Below the pieces are notes generated by a model. It searched no databases and was not told the DNA's origin. It saw only the letters and a list, made by a program, of their open reading frames with translations. Position numbers and translations under genes: made by a program. Shown piece after piece: positions 1-12,276 of a stretch of 64,000 nt of DNA. Every line of letters starts with the position of its first letter. Positions within the stretch are counted from its first letter, which is position 1. Source of the stretch: Azolla caroliniana (lineage: Eukaryota; Polypodiophyta); contig JBHGNT010000009.1 in NCBI GenBank assembly GCA_043228905.1, forward strand, positions 2,666,001 through 2,730,000, written 5' to 3'.

Positions 1-246
1 TTAAGCCCACCTTCCAGCTCTCAGGCATGAAACCAGAATCCCAACATTGCTGAAACATTTGTGTGAATGGAGTCTTAAGCATGTTAGCATACTTCTTAAA
101 AACTTCATTTGTAACACCATCCCAGTCAAGGCTTTTACCATTTGGAATGTGTCACAATACCTTTTCCACCTCAACTTCCAATTCTTGACAAATATTTGTA
201 TTCATGACACTCCCAATTACATTATAAAACTCTTGTCGTGCTTTCG
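1..246 (-). mobile_element. LINE (L1-type) reverse transcriptase fragment
   Basis: Read on the minus strand this segment encodes the start of a plant non-LTR reverse transcriptase. Visible landmarks are the run HIPNGKSLDWDGVTNEVFKK (the family's 'PxGKSPGxDGxxxEFxK' block) and, further on, GFMPESWK. It leaves the window at base 1, so the catalytic palm is not seen. One TGA interrupts the frame just before the HIPNGK block, so this copy is dead. It may belong to the same LINE as the ORF1/endonuclease block at 2134-4113, or be a separate copy. The family is confident; the link between the two parts is inference. Confidence 0.8.
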
Positions 247-2133
247 AGACATGTAGCGGTCGGCCCGAGTGCCGGCGTTTGTCCTATAGGAGAGATCGGT
301 GGCGGCAGGTGAACGTGACCAGTAGAGGAGGTCGGACTACAGCGAGAGGAAAATGGCAAGCGGTGCTGCCGCAACCTTACACACACTGGTTCTAGACACT
401 CCAGCAGTCGGCCCGAGAGCCGGCGTGAGACCTAGAGTAAAACACGGTAGTGGCGGCAAGGCGGGCAACCGAAAGCAGAAGGGGAGGTCCCACGAGATCC
501 TCCCACCAATCCGGCAGTCGACCCGAGTGCCGGCGTGAGCCTTATAGGAAAGGACGGTGGCGCCAAATGAATGTGATCGGACAACGAAGGTAGAGCAACA
601 AGGAGGTATCGGGCCGAAGAGGCGGGCCACAAACCAAAACCGGACCTTCTGGCAAGGTCGATGGAAGGAAAGGGGAAGAAGAAAAGTAAACCGGTCCTAT
701 GGGATCCTCACACCAATCCGGAGACACCGGCAGTTCGAGCCGACATGGCAACGTGAGACCGAGTGAGAAGGATGGTGGCGGCAGGAAACGAGAACCGGTG
801 ATGTGAAGTGCGGATGGGCAAACCTACGGTGATCCTCACACCGACAATTCAAGCCGACATGGCAACGTGAGCCCAAGTGTGAAGGATGGTGGCGGCAGGT
901 GAACAGGGTCAAGAAAAGGGAACTAACAAGGCTAGAGTTGACGAGGGCCAAACCATTACAGGCCGATTACAATTTCGGAGGGAAGCCAGTATATGGGCTA
1001 GCTGAGCGGAACAAGAGATGTACGAGTGGCCATCAAGGACCGAAGCAAGCACGAGTACGGGCGGCGTTCGGCACAAGCAGTGCCGAACAAGAAAGGCCGG
1101 AAACACCACACGGCACACGGGAAGAACCAACAGAGCGACATGCGCGGCATGCAAGGGTGCGGAATCCGGCGTACAACCGAAGTGACCAGGGGAGTTCGGG
1201 AGAACCGATCGAGGGAGGAAGGCGCGAACGTCAGATGCGATGGATCGGATGGAGCCAATGGATCAGGGCCGGTAACGAGCCGACGGGACGGACGGGTGCC
1301 GGTAAGGCAGAGGACTAGTTAATCACCGTCGCCGGAATCTCTCACCCTTTTTCCCTCTTGGCACATGCCAGTGGATGTGCGGTTTGGTGGGGGTGGATGT
1401 CGTGGAGATTTCCGGCTATAATGTGAAACCGGGGTAGAATAGGGCAAATCGGTGGTGTGCAACATGTGCACATATATAGTAGGAAACGGTGTATAGAATA
1501 AAGGGGAGTATTTTTCCCACATTTTAACACTCTCCCTTCCTTGGTCTATAAAAGGAGGGAGGGGGTCCCTTGTTGGGGGTTGCCAACTTTGAGTTAGGAG
1601 GGTATATCGTTAGAGTTAGGGTTAGGCAGTTTCTCTTATTCTTGCTTCGTTCTAGGGTTTCATCTTAGTAGTTTTCTTTCTTTCTTCTTCTTCTTCGTTG
1701 TCGTGTGGGTTGAGAGTTCGTGTCTATTTAGGGTTTGCTTCTGCTCGGTCCCTTGTGCAAGACCCCGCTCGGCGCGACGAGCCTGAGAGCTCCCCGATCG
1801 GCGGCTTGGCAGCAGACTGCTGTTGTAACCTAACCTACCTTGGTTCGGCTCGAAGCTGGGGCTGTATCTTTTCCCTTGTGATATATATACTCATATCAAT
1901 TTGTGCATATTGATGTATTTGGCGGTGTCGGGAGCATAGCCCCTTTGTTTCCTGTCCATAAGAGTCAGTGTCGCGCACATGCTCTTTCTCTCTTTTCTCT
2001 CTCTCTCTCTCTCTCGTGTTCGGTTGCCCCTGGGACGTGTTCGGAGTCGGTTTCTCGGCATCCCTTCCTCCCTCGTCCCACTGATAACCATGGTCCCACC
2101 CTTTTGACACACACGCGCGTAATAATGTGACAA
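247..2133 (+). mobile_element. LTR-like insertion with tandemly repeated upstream half
   Basis: This stretch lies between two minus-strand LINE pieces and is much more GC-rich than its surroundings. It has the organisation of a large plant LTR. The first 900 bases contain degenerate repeats sharing 'gtcggcccgagtgccggcg' and 'ggtggcggcaggtgaac' at about 257, 407, 511, 722 and 842. A TATA-like box (tctataaaagg) lies near 1545. A promoter-proximal pyrimidine-rich leader follows, then a U5-like region ending near 1940. No gag or pol is visible. I could not find TG...CA ends with a target duplication, so the borders are approximate. It could be a solo LTR of a gypsy element or a piece of a larger element. 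Confidence 0.45.
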
Positions 2134-2153
2134 CGTCCCACTGATAACCATGG
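2074..2153. repeat. 20-bp direct repeat at the LINE/LTR-like border
   Basis: The 20-mer cgtcccactgataaccatgg occurs perfectly at 2074-2093 and 2134-2153, 60 bp apart. The second copy is part of the LINE endonuclease reading frame, so the first looks like a duplicated piece of the LINE. It could be a repair scar from whatever created the border. Confidence 0.75.
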
Positions 2154-4113
2154 ATACATTGAAGACCATAACTCAATGCGTTGATTAGCATTATTGGGTG
2201 CATAGATTCCTACCAACCATATCAAATCCTCAAAATAGTTGACTTCCATCACCAAAAAACGTCCATATGGATCATTATAGACTATATGTGGACAAAACGA
2301 ATCACGAATAATGATGACAACCCCTAAGTAATGATGTGATAATTGTCTTGCATAATATGCGGAATATCCACATAAATGTAAAACAGATCCTACTAAATCA
2401 TGACACTTATGTTCAACTGCACATAAAACATCCCAATCTTTATCAAATAAAGTTTTCCATAATATATATTTCTAAAGAGGAGAAGATACCCCTCTCACAT
2501 TCCATGATACCACTTTCATTTAACACCTTTGGTAAGAACTTGCTCTTTCTGAGCAAGTGTATTCATGAATGTACTAACTACTTGTTCAAGAGTTGCATAA
2601 GAATTTGTGTGTACTACATCCCCTCCACCAATATTAGGGTTTTGTTGTCTAGCTCCATGAGAACGAAGTCCTTGATTTAATTGAGATCGTACCACCCTTC
2701 CTAAAGAATCGAATTGTAATTGGTTGGACAATCTCTGATTTCACACTTGTTTCTGCCAAGGATTTTTCTTAAACCCCTCCTTCAATCTCAAATTATCTTT
2801 TGGTAATGTCGTACCATAAGTATTTTTTGATTCCCTTTGTATGGCGACACCCTTCCCTTTTATCTTATGCTTCACTTGATGCCACTCTCCATCTTCAACA
2901 TTTGGGCCATCATTATTACATGCTCCATTCTCGTCCCCAACACCTCTAATATGACCATGAACTTTAGGATATCTCAAAATAAAATTATGAGGAGATTTTA
3001 TTGTTACATAAAATAAAATAATGATTGCAATGTAAAATATGTTGCTCTAAACTTGAATGCCCAACTCAAATATTGCAGAGCACAAATTTTCTACCACGCC
3101 ATCATGTTTACATATTTGAAATTTAGATTTTTAGTAAGTTCTCTCCTTGAATTTTTAGTAAGTTCTCGCTCTAACCCATGAGATGTTCCCTCATCCATGA
3201 CCATATCAACCATTGAGACAATATCCTTCTCAACATCTTCCTTATTTGTCCCTTTGACATTATTTTCTGGGGATAGTTCACCATGATATTGGCATTCAGC
3301 CATAAAATGCCCCAATTTACCACATTTAAAACAATGTCCTGCAAAAGTTTCCCATTGAAGCTTAAAACGAAATCGACCAAATCGAGATGTATCAATACTC
3401 AACCACCCTGGAAGTTTACAACTTGTATCCCATAACATGTAAAATCTACATTTGTTCAACGAATTAACATGAGGAGCAACCAAAACTTTACTAATTTGGG
3501 ACATCAATCCTGGTAGTAAATCCCAAAAGAATGAGTTACTAAAATCAACAGTCACCCAAATTGGACATTGTTGTTTTAATAAATCTTTATAATCCACCCC
3601 TGGAACCCATTCCATCACATGCACTAATCTTCTATAAAAAAAGATTGGTACCTTTGCCATCAAAGCTCTACGATGTTCTGACGATCGAAAAACTACATCA
3701 TAGAAACCTCTTGGACCCACATACACATCCTCAACACAATTAGGCATTATGAATGAATTCAACCATTGTTTAATCCATGATACCAAAGGAAGTTTGCTAG
3801 TGAAATACAAAATAACACCACGATCATAGAACCTGTTAAAAGTTGCTAACATAGAGTTGGTCTCCATCACCACCTCGACAACATCCTCCTCCACACAATC
3901 TTTAGTATCTTTCTCATTTTTTTCCATAAAATCGGAAAGCAAAGCCTTAACAAAATCACAACGACTATCAATATCATAATCACCTCCAATAACATATTTC
4001 CCACCAAGAATAGCAGCATATGATGTTTTCTCATGTTTTGTAGAATCAATACACTTTTGGCTCTTGTAATTTTCATAACCATCATCACTACCACATGCAT
4101 CAACAATCATCAA
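2134..4113 (-). mobile_element. LINE (L1-type) ORF1 and 5' endonuclease part
   Basis: The minus strand carries the 5' half of a plant L1-type LINE. ORF1 begins at 4113 and is open for 340 codons to 3091. It resembles the plant LINE ORF1 fold (DUF4283-like, about residues 80-250), followed by a CCHC zinc knuckle CFKCGKLGHFMAEC at residues 261-274, which binds nucleic acid. Further ORF1 sequence continues in shifted frames through 2977-2741 and 2731-2516. The apurinic-type endonuclease then starts near 2515. It has the WNVRG and AVEHK blocks holding the conserved Asn and Glu, one TAG, and then VGIYAPNNANQ, before being cut off at 2134. This is a broken copy, not a host gene. Confidence 0.85.
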
Positions 4114-4311
4114 CTCACTTCATGTTGTTGTGTCAACCATCCTAATAGAGATTGAGATAACTAACCTGAGATGATGACACTTTTGCTTCTAGCTTCTTGT
4201 AACGAACGAGCCAAAAATCATAAAAAACGGAGTTCTAAGGACAAAGTTACATCATAAACATGTCTCAACACTATTCTTGAAATGTCATCGTGTTTTTCGT
4301 CTCTCTCTTTT

Positions 4312-4515
4312 TATCGTAATTACCTTACCCTAGCGGTAAGTCGATAACACTACAAGCACTATGTCTTGGGTTCGAAACCCAATTTCCTCGCCTCTCTATT
4401 ATATACTTCATATATATCTCTATTTCACTAGATGCCACTGTGGAATGTAGGGGTTGAACCCATGACCACTTGGTCTCCATTGGGCAACCTTACCAACTGA
4501 GCTACATCCATCTGG
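4312..4515. mobile_element. Composite SINE: two convergent tRNA-like heads (copy 1)
   Basis: Two tRNA-related heads face each other. Head A is on the minus strand (4515 down to about 4430). It has a box-A-like tagctcagttggtaagg, a box-B-like gggttcaacccc, and a near-perfect acceptor-like pairing of ggatgtag with ctacattcc. Head B is on the plus strand (about 4315-4390). It has ttaccctagcggtaag as a box-A-like sequence and gggttcgaaaccc as box B. Both are internal RNA polymerase III promoter elements typical of tRNA-derived SINEs. The same A/B convergent layout recurs at 12154-12278 and 12310-12490. Confidence 0.7.
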
Positions 4516-4527
4516 GCTCTCTCTCTC

Positions 4528-4643
4528 TCTCTCTCATATATATCTCTATTTCACTAGATGCCATTGTGGAATGTAGGGGTTGAACCCATGACCACTTGGT
4601 CTCCATTGGGCAACCTTACCAACTGAGCTACATCCATCTGGGC
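4528..4643 (-). mobile_element. Duplicated SINE head A
   Basis: This is a second, almost identical copy of head A on the minus strand. It directly follows copy 1 after a (CT)n tract and repeats about 115 bp that start with 'atatatctctatttcactag'. It looks like a local tandem duplication rather than a separate insertion, because the flanking (CT)n and the tail are copied too. Confidence 0.65.
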
Positions 4644-7600
4644 TCTCTCTCTCTCTCTCTCTCTCTCCCCCCCCTCATTGTTCATAAGATTAGTGTTAAG
4701 TGCTTTACTCGAAGGCTTATGCTAATATCCATGTGTTTGATTGTGGAGTATCATCACTAATCAACACATGACGTTTGCTTTATTTAACTAATAGGTTTAA
4801 TACTTAAGCCCTATTCTTGTACTATTACCTTCTTAGTTGCAATAATTATTTAAGAAAGAAGTGGAAGTGTTTGCCCAATCATCACTCTCAACCATATTGC
4901 CAACACAAGGGAAAACAATGACTGAACCCTCACACGTGACTTTGGGAAGGAGGTAGAACTCCTACCTAGAGAAAGAAGTGCACTTGATGCAACACATCTT
5001 GAGGTGACACAGGTATGTGACTTGATGGAGTCTCTGTATCACTTGAATGAGTTAGAAAAATAGGTGATACAGTGGAGTCAATATATGACTCCAATGAATT
5101 AGAAAACAAGAGACTAAATGGAATCATTGTATGAATTAAATGAGTCGAAAAATAGGTGAGTAGATGGAATTCGGCTTGAGTAACCAGACATTGGTGAGAT
5201 TCCAATGCCTTGGAAACATAACAATTGCTTTGCAAGGTTCGTTTATGGAGTGTGAGTCAAGGCCTAAGATCACTCAAATGAGTCAACAAGTAGGTGACTA
5301 GATATAATCAAAATATGACTCCAATGAGTAAGATAATAGGTGACTTCATAGAGTCACTATGTGCTTAGAAAGAATCAAATAATAGGTGACTCCATGGAGT
5401 CACTATGTGACTTGAACAAACCACACAATTAGGTTATTCACTAGACTCACTATTTCCTGGAATTCAAGGGAAGTAACAATTGCAAATATAATATTTCTTA
5501 AAGATTGATAAGTGCGATAAGTACAATGTACTTAAGGAATCTCTTAAAGAAAATAAGAACACAACGAAAAAATAAACTAATAAAATGTAATTTAAAAAAT
5601 TTAATTGAATTAATAAGTGACTATAGAACTACAATCACATGATTAAACATATGGAAGATTAGGTTCATTAGGGAGTTAATTGCTATATGGAGCTCTTTGA
5701 GCTCTCGTTCTACTTAAGTAGCTCTTGTGAACTTACGTTTCCCATGGGATTTTACGAGAAACTCAGTTGAAGGCTTCACTCTTTGTCTTATTCCCCAACA
5801 ACAACGGCAATGTGGGAAGTTTATTGGACTTACATCGTTCTAATTAGTCTTACATAACTAACCTTTAACCCAAGTCCACAGGGCCGAGATAATGTCTACT
5901 CTAATTGTTTGCAATATGAGTATGAGTTGTTAGTTTACTCCTAAACTTACTAACAAATAACAATAAATGATTGAGCAAACTCTAAACTTAATACTTAACC
6001 TCGCACTCAAGATGTCAAGTCTTAATCTAGCATGCTTAATTACTTAAATATTGAGACTAATATTACCAGAAAGCACATATACACTTATTTAACTAATATA
6101 GAGAACATGCCATTATTAACAAGCTGGAATGCAAATACCCGGCTTATTGATGACTGCCTAGTACTACGAATCAAGACATCCTAAGTCTTAACCAACATAT
6201 TTTTATTTCCATGAAGTTCTTAATATTCAACAGACCCTACTTTATCCCATCTCATGACCTGTGATGATCTTTCCCATCTCATCCACTAATCCTCCCAATC
6301 ACCTATACGGAAGTTCACTTGTACAATTTGTTTTATCAATGCTTAACTAGACACAACATAGAAAAACAAAGAAATAGGGTAATAATATTACCCTATTCCT
6401 TTGTTTTTCTATTGATTCAATTGCAACAACTATATGTAATGTTATGAACTTGGTTTGTGTTCCTCAATGAGCTAATCTTGACATCTTCACAAACTAAAGT
6501 TTGGCCACAAATACCTTGCATGCAAGTCAATTTGCATTCCTTCTATAAGCATCGTCCAACTTTTATCGTCACAGTAACAACAATTGCAAATAGAGTCACA
6601 ACACAATATGATGATGTACTTTGTAATGCAGAACATTCAAGCTTGCCATGGCAACAAATGTTGAGAAGGAAATGGATCAAATGATGAAGACGATTAAAAT
6701 TGATTGAGAAGAAGCCCTCGTAAAACACTTCATGGAATACCTAGCAATTGAAGGATCAATTGCACACCAATGGAAAACGGAGGTTAAGTGAAGGCGATAA
6801 AACAATAGTTGAGACAATTGCATGCAAATTAGTTGGCGTCCTGATGTTAGTTCATATCACATTGTGGGAAGCAAATCTACTGCAAGCACACTTCAGTTTC
6901 AAACATGCTGCAACTCACTTTCAGAAGTCCAAATGTCCATTACTTGTGCATGTCCAAAACTATTCCAGAAGCAATACTATTTGGGACTATTTTGAGATTT
7001 CTATTACTCATAACTTCTACTGTAGTTCTGTTCATGTACAAATAAAAACACTGCTTGTTTGGGCCAAGAAGTATCTCTACATCACATGCCAAGCTACAAC
7101 CCAGGAAAGCATATGAGCCAAAACAGGAGCAACACTATTACGAAAAATCTACCAACACACAGGTAAATGAACAATGAATGTAAGTTAATTTTTCCTTCTC
7201 TGAATGAAAGTCACTGAGCAAAGCTCTTGTATGATAATGATTATTGCTTCATAAAGGAATGCAGGTGCTTCAAACTTCAGCAACCATGTTTATGGTGTTT
7301 ACAACAGAGCAAACTACATTGTGATACAGCATGACTAAGAAAAACGTGTTTGCAATTAAAACATGGTTTCCAGCATGTATTTCTAGGAAGCATTATCCTC
7401 CATCAACACATCTAGAAGGCTTAATTGGTATTGAATGATAATTAGTTGAATCCTACAGAATTCAGAGGACCAACATAAGATACATAAATTTGTCTTTGAA
7501 ATGGAAGACATAGACTAAAAAATAGCTCCACTATCATCAATCAACATTACTAAACATGATGTTTTGGAGAAAACAAATTTGATGTTGTTTTCTGTGGATC

Positions 7601-7822
7601 CGTAAAGCAAATGTTTCGCAAAATATGGAGAAAAATAAGACTGATTATCATAGGTTGGCAAAACATACATAAGGGATATCAATGAAAAAACAATGCATCA
7701 GAATGTAAGATTGATATCGCGTTTCTTCTTTTCTCAATCCAGAACATGTTCTTAAATTTTCTTTTGTGTCACTACCTGTAGATCTACACATGATAGTTCG
7801 GAGATTCAAAGGACCAAAAAAT
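4644..7822. other. Intergenic; degenerate ~60-bp repeats at 5010-5430
   Basis: No gene is recognised. A (CT)n tract lies at 4644-4668. From about 5010 to 5430 there is a degenerate tandem repeat, with recurring phrases such as 'ggtgactccatggagtcac' and 'atgactccaatga' about every 50-60 bases. Two open frames at 6457-6684 and 6748-7116 (75 and 122 codons) have no recognisable domain, and I do not call them genes. Confidence 0.5.
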
Positions 7823-9327
7823 TCAAAACTCCAAACCATTCTCTCGTGCTGAGTCAGCGAGGGCTTTTACTCGACCATGATAAACAAAACCTCCTCTATC
7901 AAATGCAACTTTTGTGATACCTTTGGCAATGCATGCCTTTGCAATCTCTTCACCAATCCTCTTCGCAGCATCCTATCATTGCATGGATTAGAGTGAAATG
8001 AAGATATGTCCAAGAAACTTGCAATAACAATGCTAGAATGAAAAGAGGGCAGCTCACGAAAAAAAACTTGTGTAACAATGGTAGAATGAAAAAACATGTC
8101 AGAAAAATTGTAGAAGAAAAAAGACATTACTTTCAAGTCAGCATTTAAGCTATGGGATACTAATCACAAACAAAGAATCTCAAGGTACACCAAGTATGAT
8201 AACATAAATTTACTAATGAAAATGATTTGTGGAGAGAAAAACTTTACTTACAATAGTAGGCCCCGCAGATAGATCAAGCTCTTCCCGAAGATTCTTTTGA
8301 ATGGTTGATGCAGAAGCCAAAGTGCAGCCTTTGGTGTCATCAATAACCTGAGCATACATGTGCTGATTCGAGCGGAATACTGAAAGCCTTGGCCTCTCAG
8401 GAGTGCCATTCAGCTACAATTCCATCATCATCATCACCACCGTCCCCATCAATATGTCAAGAAGCACCATTTTCAGGTTTGTTTTTTATTTTGAAAAATA
8501 ATAATAATTTTGCATTCGACTCACATTTTTAACAGTTGTCTCAGCCTCCTTTCCTTCATTCTTGCATCTACATCCTTAATTTTCATTTACTTGTTTTGTT
8601 TTAAAAACTTTCCTTTTTACCATCCTCATCTATCTTACATTGTGCAATGCTCAACTCCTTCACACTTGCCTCCTTTCAATTTTATTGCTCTGCGTACCTA
8701 ATGACTCTCCACCATTCCTAACAATGCCTATGCAATGAAGTTTGAAATTCTTAAAGGTTTCCATGTTATCCATGTTGAAGTTCCTAACTTTTAGCACGTA
8801 AATTCAGTCTGGCAATAATATATTTCTAAATGTGTCAAAATTAAACCTGCACTCAACATTCACCATTTTCATGATCATCATCACATAAACATGACACGAC
8901 CATGGCTATTCACCATGACCATCACATCACGTCATATCATCCGTCACCATCACCATCACCATCACCTCTCTTCATCTTCAATGAATAGAGAAAGAAAAGA
9001 ACAAAAAACTAACCACACTAGAAAGAAAAGACTCACTTTTTTCCTGATACGGTCATGGCGGATTTTCACAGTTTCTCTCCTCGTTTTCTCCTTGGCCTGG
9101 ATGGAAGGTAATTGGAAGGAGGATCCTGCATGTGGTCATGGAAATACCACAATTAGTATCAAGAGAGAGAGAGAGAAAACACAAGGCAAGGAAATGCATC
9201 TAAGTGAATAGAGAGGTTATGTACCTGCAGAATGTTTACAATAGGAATGAGAAAGGGAGGAAGAAGAAAGAAGGGAGAGGGAGGCAACAGAATCTGAGAG
9301 AACAGAAGCGAAGCTAAGGCTTGCCAT
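7823..9327 (-). CDS. RPL18: Plastid 50S ribosomal protein uL18c (4 exons)
   Basis: This nucleus-encoded plastid protein of the large ribosomal subunit binds 5S rRNA in the central protuberance. Exons on the minus strand are 9327-9225, 9125-9037, 8413-8252 and 7972-7823. All junctions are GT-AG, phases close, and the total is 504 nt or 167 aa, close to the family's usual size. Exon 1 is a Ser-rich transit-peptide-like leader starting [11 protein letters not shown]. Exon 2 gives the basic [15 protein letters not shown] segment. Exon 3 has [20 protein letters not shown] and the VIDD block. Exon 4 has [12 protein letters not shown] and ends ARENGLEF. The start at 9327 is the first ATG in frame and gives a plausible import signal. 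No break or frameshift is seen. Identification rests on the family core; the transit peptide is inferred from composition. Confidence 0.93.
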
Positions 9328-9879
9328 GGTCACAAAACAGATAAGGCTGGAGGAAGAAGGAAAAGGAGGAAGGCCAAATACATACATATAATGAAGAGAA
9401 GGGCCAGGCAATGTGTATAGACTGTCCCACGGTATGCTATGTATGTATGTATGTAATGTATGTATGTATGTACGTATGTATATGCATATGTGTGTGTCTC
9501 TATGTGTGTATGTATGTATGTATGTATGTATGTATGTAGTTTGTGTCTATTCGCTACCAAAATCATAAAGAGGCCTCGCGAGGGAATCGTGGTCTGTGGC
9601 CACAGACGGTGCACGCTTTCTTTCCGAGAGCGTGTAGTGTATCATCTGCGCCATCAGATCTTTATCCCCCAAAAAAACATGATATCATAAAATCTTGATT
9701 TCTAGTTGCCCGAGTAGGCCAACCATTCAAATCACAATTGCCTCGCACGAATTAGTAGCCCGACTTGACACTCTACACTCGCCCAACAGATTTTCGTAGC
9801 CCCACCCAAGGAGCAAGCCAACTATTTGTAATAGCCTGACTTATAGTCGCATTCGACTAAAACCCTAACATCTTGTCAT
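9328..9879. other. Intergenic with (TATG)n microsatellite
   Basis: This is the upstream region of the uL18c gene. A TATG/TACG microsatellite with interruptions runs from about 9438 to 9538, some 100 bases upstream of the start codon. No other gene is recognised up to the gypsy gag remnant. Confidence 0.6.
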
Positions 9880-10500
9880 TATTCCCACTTTTTTGAAACG
9901 ATGATCAAGGTTTTAGGAGGGATGAAGCCATCATCACCTGCACCTACATCTGCATCTTCCTCCATCTCCAAGAGGTGACCAACCTTCTACTGATCGAGTG
10001 GATCGACAGATTTGATAAAAAGGACCTTGCTCGTGTCGAGCACTATCCAGTCCAGTTCTGACAGTCACGCAAATTGCTTCTTGAACTCCTGGAGAAGTTC
10101 TTATGTGTTCCTTCCCTTCTTGGGGAGCTCGACCCACTCCATAAGCTCCCTCTTCAACAATTGGAGCAAGTCATTGAAGCCGTACCTTTCGAGGAGTCGC
10201 TCTTAGAACTCCGGGCAATTACTGCAGTCGGCCTACATTTCGAACACTTGGCGTGCATGCTTGGTGTCACGACCCGGGGAAACGCGAGCAGTCGTCTGTC
10301 GTCCGGAATGTCTCTCATCAACATTTCGGCCTCAAAGGCCTCCAGGTAATTTGTGACATCCTTCCTATTTAATCGGCCCGTTGTGTTGACTATTGTTTCG
10401 ATGGCTCTATCGAGCCCTGCTGAGCTCTCTCGAGCGTTCATAAGGCAGTCCACGACGACCGTCGTTGCTTATGCTAGCTTGCTTCCCCTCATCCTAAACT
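9880..10500 (-). pseudogene. Ty3/gypsy-type gag remnant
   Basis: On the minus strand this reads as the capsid part of a plant Ty3-type gag. It has GRLNRKDVTNYLEAFEAEM followed by MRDIPDDRRLLAFPRVVTPS, then, after a frameshift near 10260, FEMQADCSNCPEFKERLLER. Further downstream come FARLSELDW-like and VLFIKSVDPLDQ blocks. At least one frameshift and one premature stop are visible and no protease or reverse transcriptase follows, so it is a dead fragment. The LTR-like promoter at about 11.1 kb on the same strand lies upstream in the expected order. Confidence 0.75.
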
Positions 10501-10689
10501 CCTTAGCCACCCTTTCACGTCGGGTTCACCAAAGATTTTCGCGGATATCCGCATGTACATATCGGATCGGGGGGAACTAGGGGGGTCTTGGACTAGGGAG
10601 TCGAGATGAGTGGTTGCGAAGCCTGCAGCGTTCTAGCACACTCGATTGCCAGGGATCTTTATAGAGCACATGGGCTCATGGAACCTATA

Positions 10690-11624
10690 TCCGACCCGGC
10701 ACGATCGCCAGATTCCAGAAAACTGAGCGCACAGGCTCTCAAACTCAATGAGTAAATGCAAAAAGGAGGAGAGAAAACACGCCTCCCTGGAAACAACAAA
10801 TGAGACGCGGGACACAACACACGATGGAGCAGAGAACATAGAAAGTATCTAGATACTGCAAACTCAGTAAATAATAATCAGAAACAATACAAAGAATGGC
10901 CGTCGACTGGGATATAGGGCCACGAGCTCAACAAAACGTATCGACTGGTGAGCCTCTACTCAAGAGCACACGAGTTTCCTACGCAAGCAAAGGCCTCACC
11001 AACACCTAACCAAATGCACAAAGCAGAGAATTGACACTCAATAGCACAAACCAACAAAACTTCTCCCTCCAAAAATGATGATCAACCCCCCCTACCGGTC
11101 TCCCCCCTCCCTCCTTTTATAGTCCAAGGAGGGTCAGTTACATCAGTAGTAAAGACAGTCGTTTCTGTTTTCACACACTTTTATTCCCCTCCTTTCGAGG
11201 ATCATAAAGTAGCTATTTAACACTCCCTACCTTGTACTTATTAGTCCTAGGTTATTTACAATAGTTTATACAAGAACCCCTTTCTATGTCCATCCGTGCA
11301 TGCCCTTGTTCACACACGATCGGTGAGTCTTTCTTCTTGTGGCCAGAATCCTCTATGGCAGCATTGTGATCAACCGGATTTTTCGATAGAGCAACAACAC
11401 CCTGGTTGTCGTTGTAGACAACTTGAGCCAAATTGGGATCGACTTGTTACAATGTACACGCCAGCCGACCAAGCCATAGAGCCTCTTTTGTCACGTCGAA
11501 CACGGCTACATAGGCCTTCGTCATTGAAGTGGTCGTCCACTCTTGAAGTTTCGACTTCCAACATTGGGTCATTTGAAACAGGTAATATGTCGCATTTTAA
11601 GAATTGTCCATAAAAAAAAGGCAC
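10690..11624 (-). mobile_element. LTR-like region upstream of the gypsy gag remnant
   Basis: Read on the minus strand this has a TATA-like box ctataaaaggagggaggg near 11110-11130, a leader, and a pyrimidine-rich U5-like segment. At 10710-10691 there is a primer-binding-site-like tggcgatcgtgccgggtcgg, then the gag remnant. The TATA context closely resembles that of the insertion at 247-2133. No target duplication or matching second LTR was found, so the outer limit is uncertain. Confidence 0.5.
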
Positions 11625-12153
11625 AAAATAGGTCGTTTCAGAAAAATAAGTGCCGCATGCATAAAGGTTTTTAAAAAATGACCCAAAATGTATTGATTGT
11701 TAGCATGTCCAAAAGTTTAGGGCTCTCAAAAAATGCTTAAATAATAGTGTTACTTGTGGTATTGTAAGTGTATGAGTGTATAAGTGATGCTACATGGATA
11801 GATAAATGTAAAGTCTTGTGTTAAAAGTCATGTTGTAAGTGTGTGCAAGTATACACAAGAGTAAGAGTGAGTATATTAATATGTGTAAACACATGCACAT
11901 TTATGTGAATGTGTGCAAAAGATGGAATAGTGTTGTAAAGTGGTTCTACGTTGTTAGAAGGTTATGTAACTAACCTACAAGCCTCATTGGATGTTCCTGG
12001 ATTGTGATCCTCATGTAATGTACTTATATAACCCCACCATAGGGGACATGAATACAAGTAGTAGAAGTTTTCCCTCTCAATAATTGTGTCTCTCTCTCTC
12101 CCCCTCATGCTCAACCCCCTTGGGAGGGTAGGGTATCCAAGCCACCCATCAAC
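11625..12153. other. Intergenic, nothing recognised
   Basis: AT-rich sequence with scattered 'gtgtaagtgtgtg'-type runs around 11770-11930. No coding or RNA signal is seen. Confidence 0.5.
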
Positions 12154-12276
12154 AAGGTTCAACCCCTACATTCCACAGTGGCTTCTAGTGTAATAGAGAG
12201 GTTTGATTTGGGTTTCGAACCCAAGGTGTAGTGTTAGTAGTGTAAACGACTTACCACTAGAGTAAGCTAATTACAA

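Noticed and set aside
899-1318. 139-codon plus-strand frame, Arg/Glu-rich
   Set aside because: It lies in the GC-rich LTR-like block next to similar open frames on both strands. It has low stop density because of composition, and no domain.
1600-1626. Telomeric repeat (gttagagttagggttaggcag)
   Set aside because: Only about two telomere-like units, in a leader-like context. Not a telomere.
4427-4520. Genuine tRNA gene on the minus strand
   Set aside because: It has box A, box B and an acceptor-like stem, but the head is repeated in several diverged copies attached to the same non-tRNA linker, and the D and anticodon arms are not convincing. A SINE head explains it better.
6748-7116. 122-codon plus-strand ORF as a gene
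   Set aside because: No recognisable domain, no flanking exon pattern, and ordinary AT-rich composition.
9438-9538. Coding sequence in the TATG repeat region (reads as Met-Tyr-Val-Cys repeats)
   Set aside because: A four-base microsatellite gives open frames on both strands by itself.
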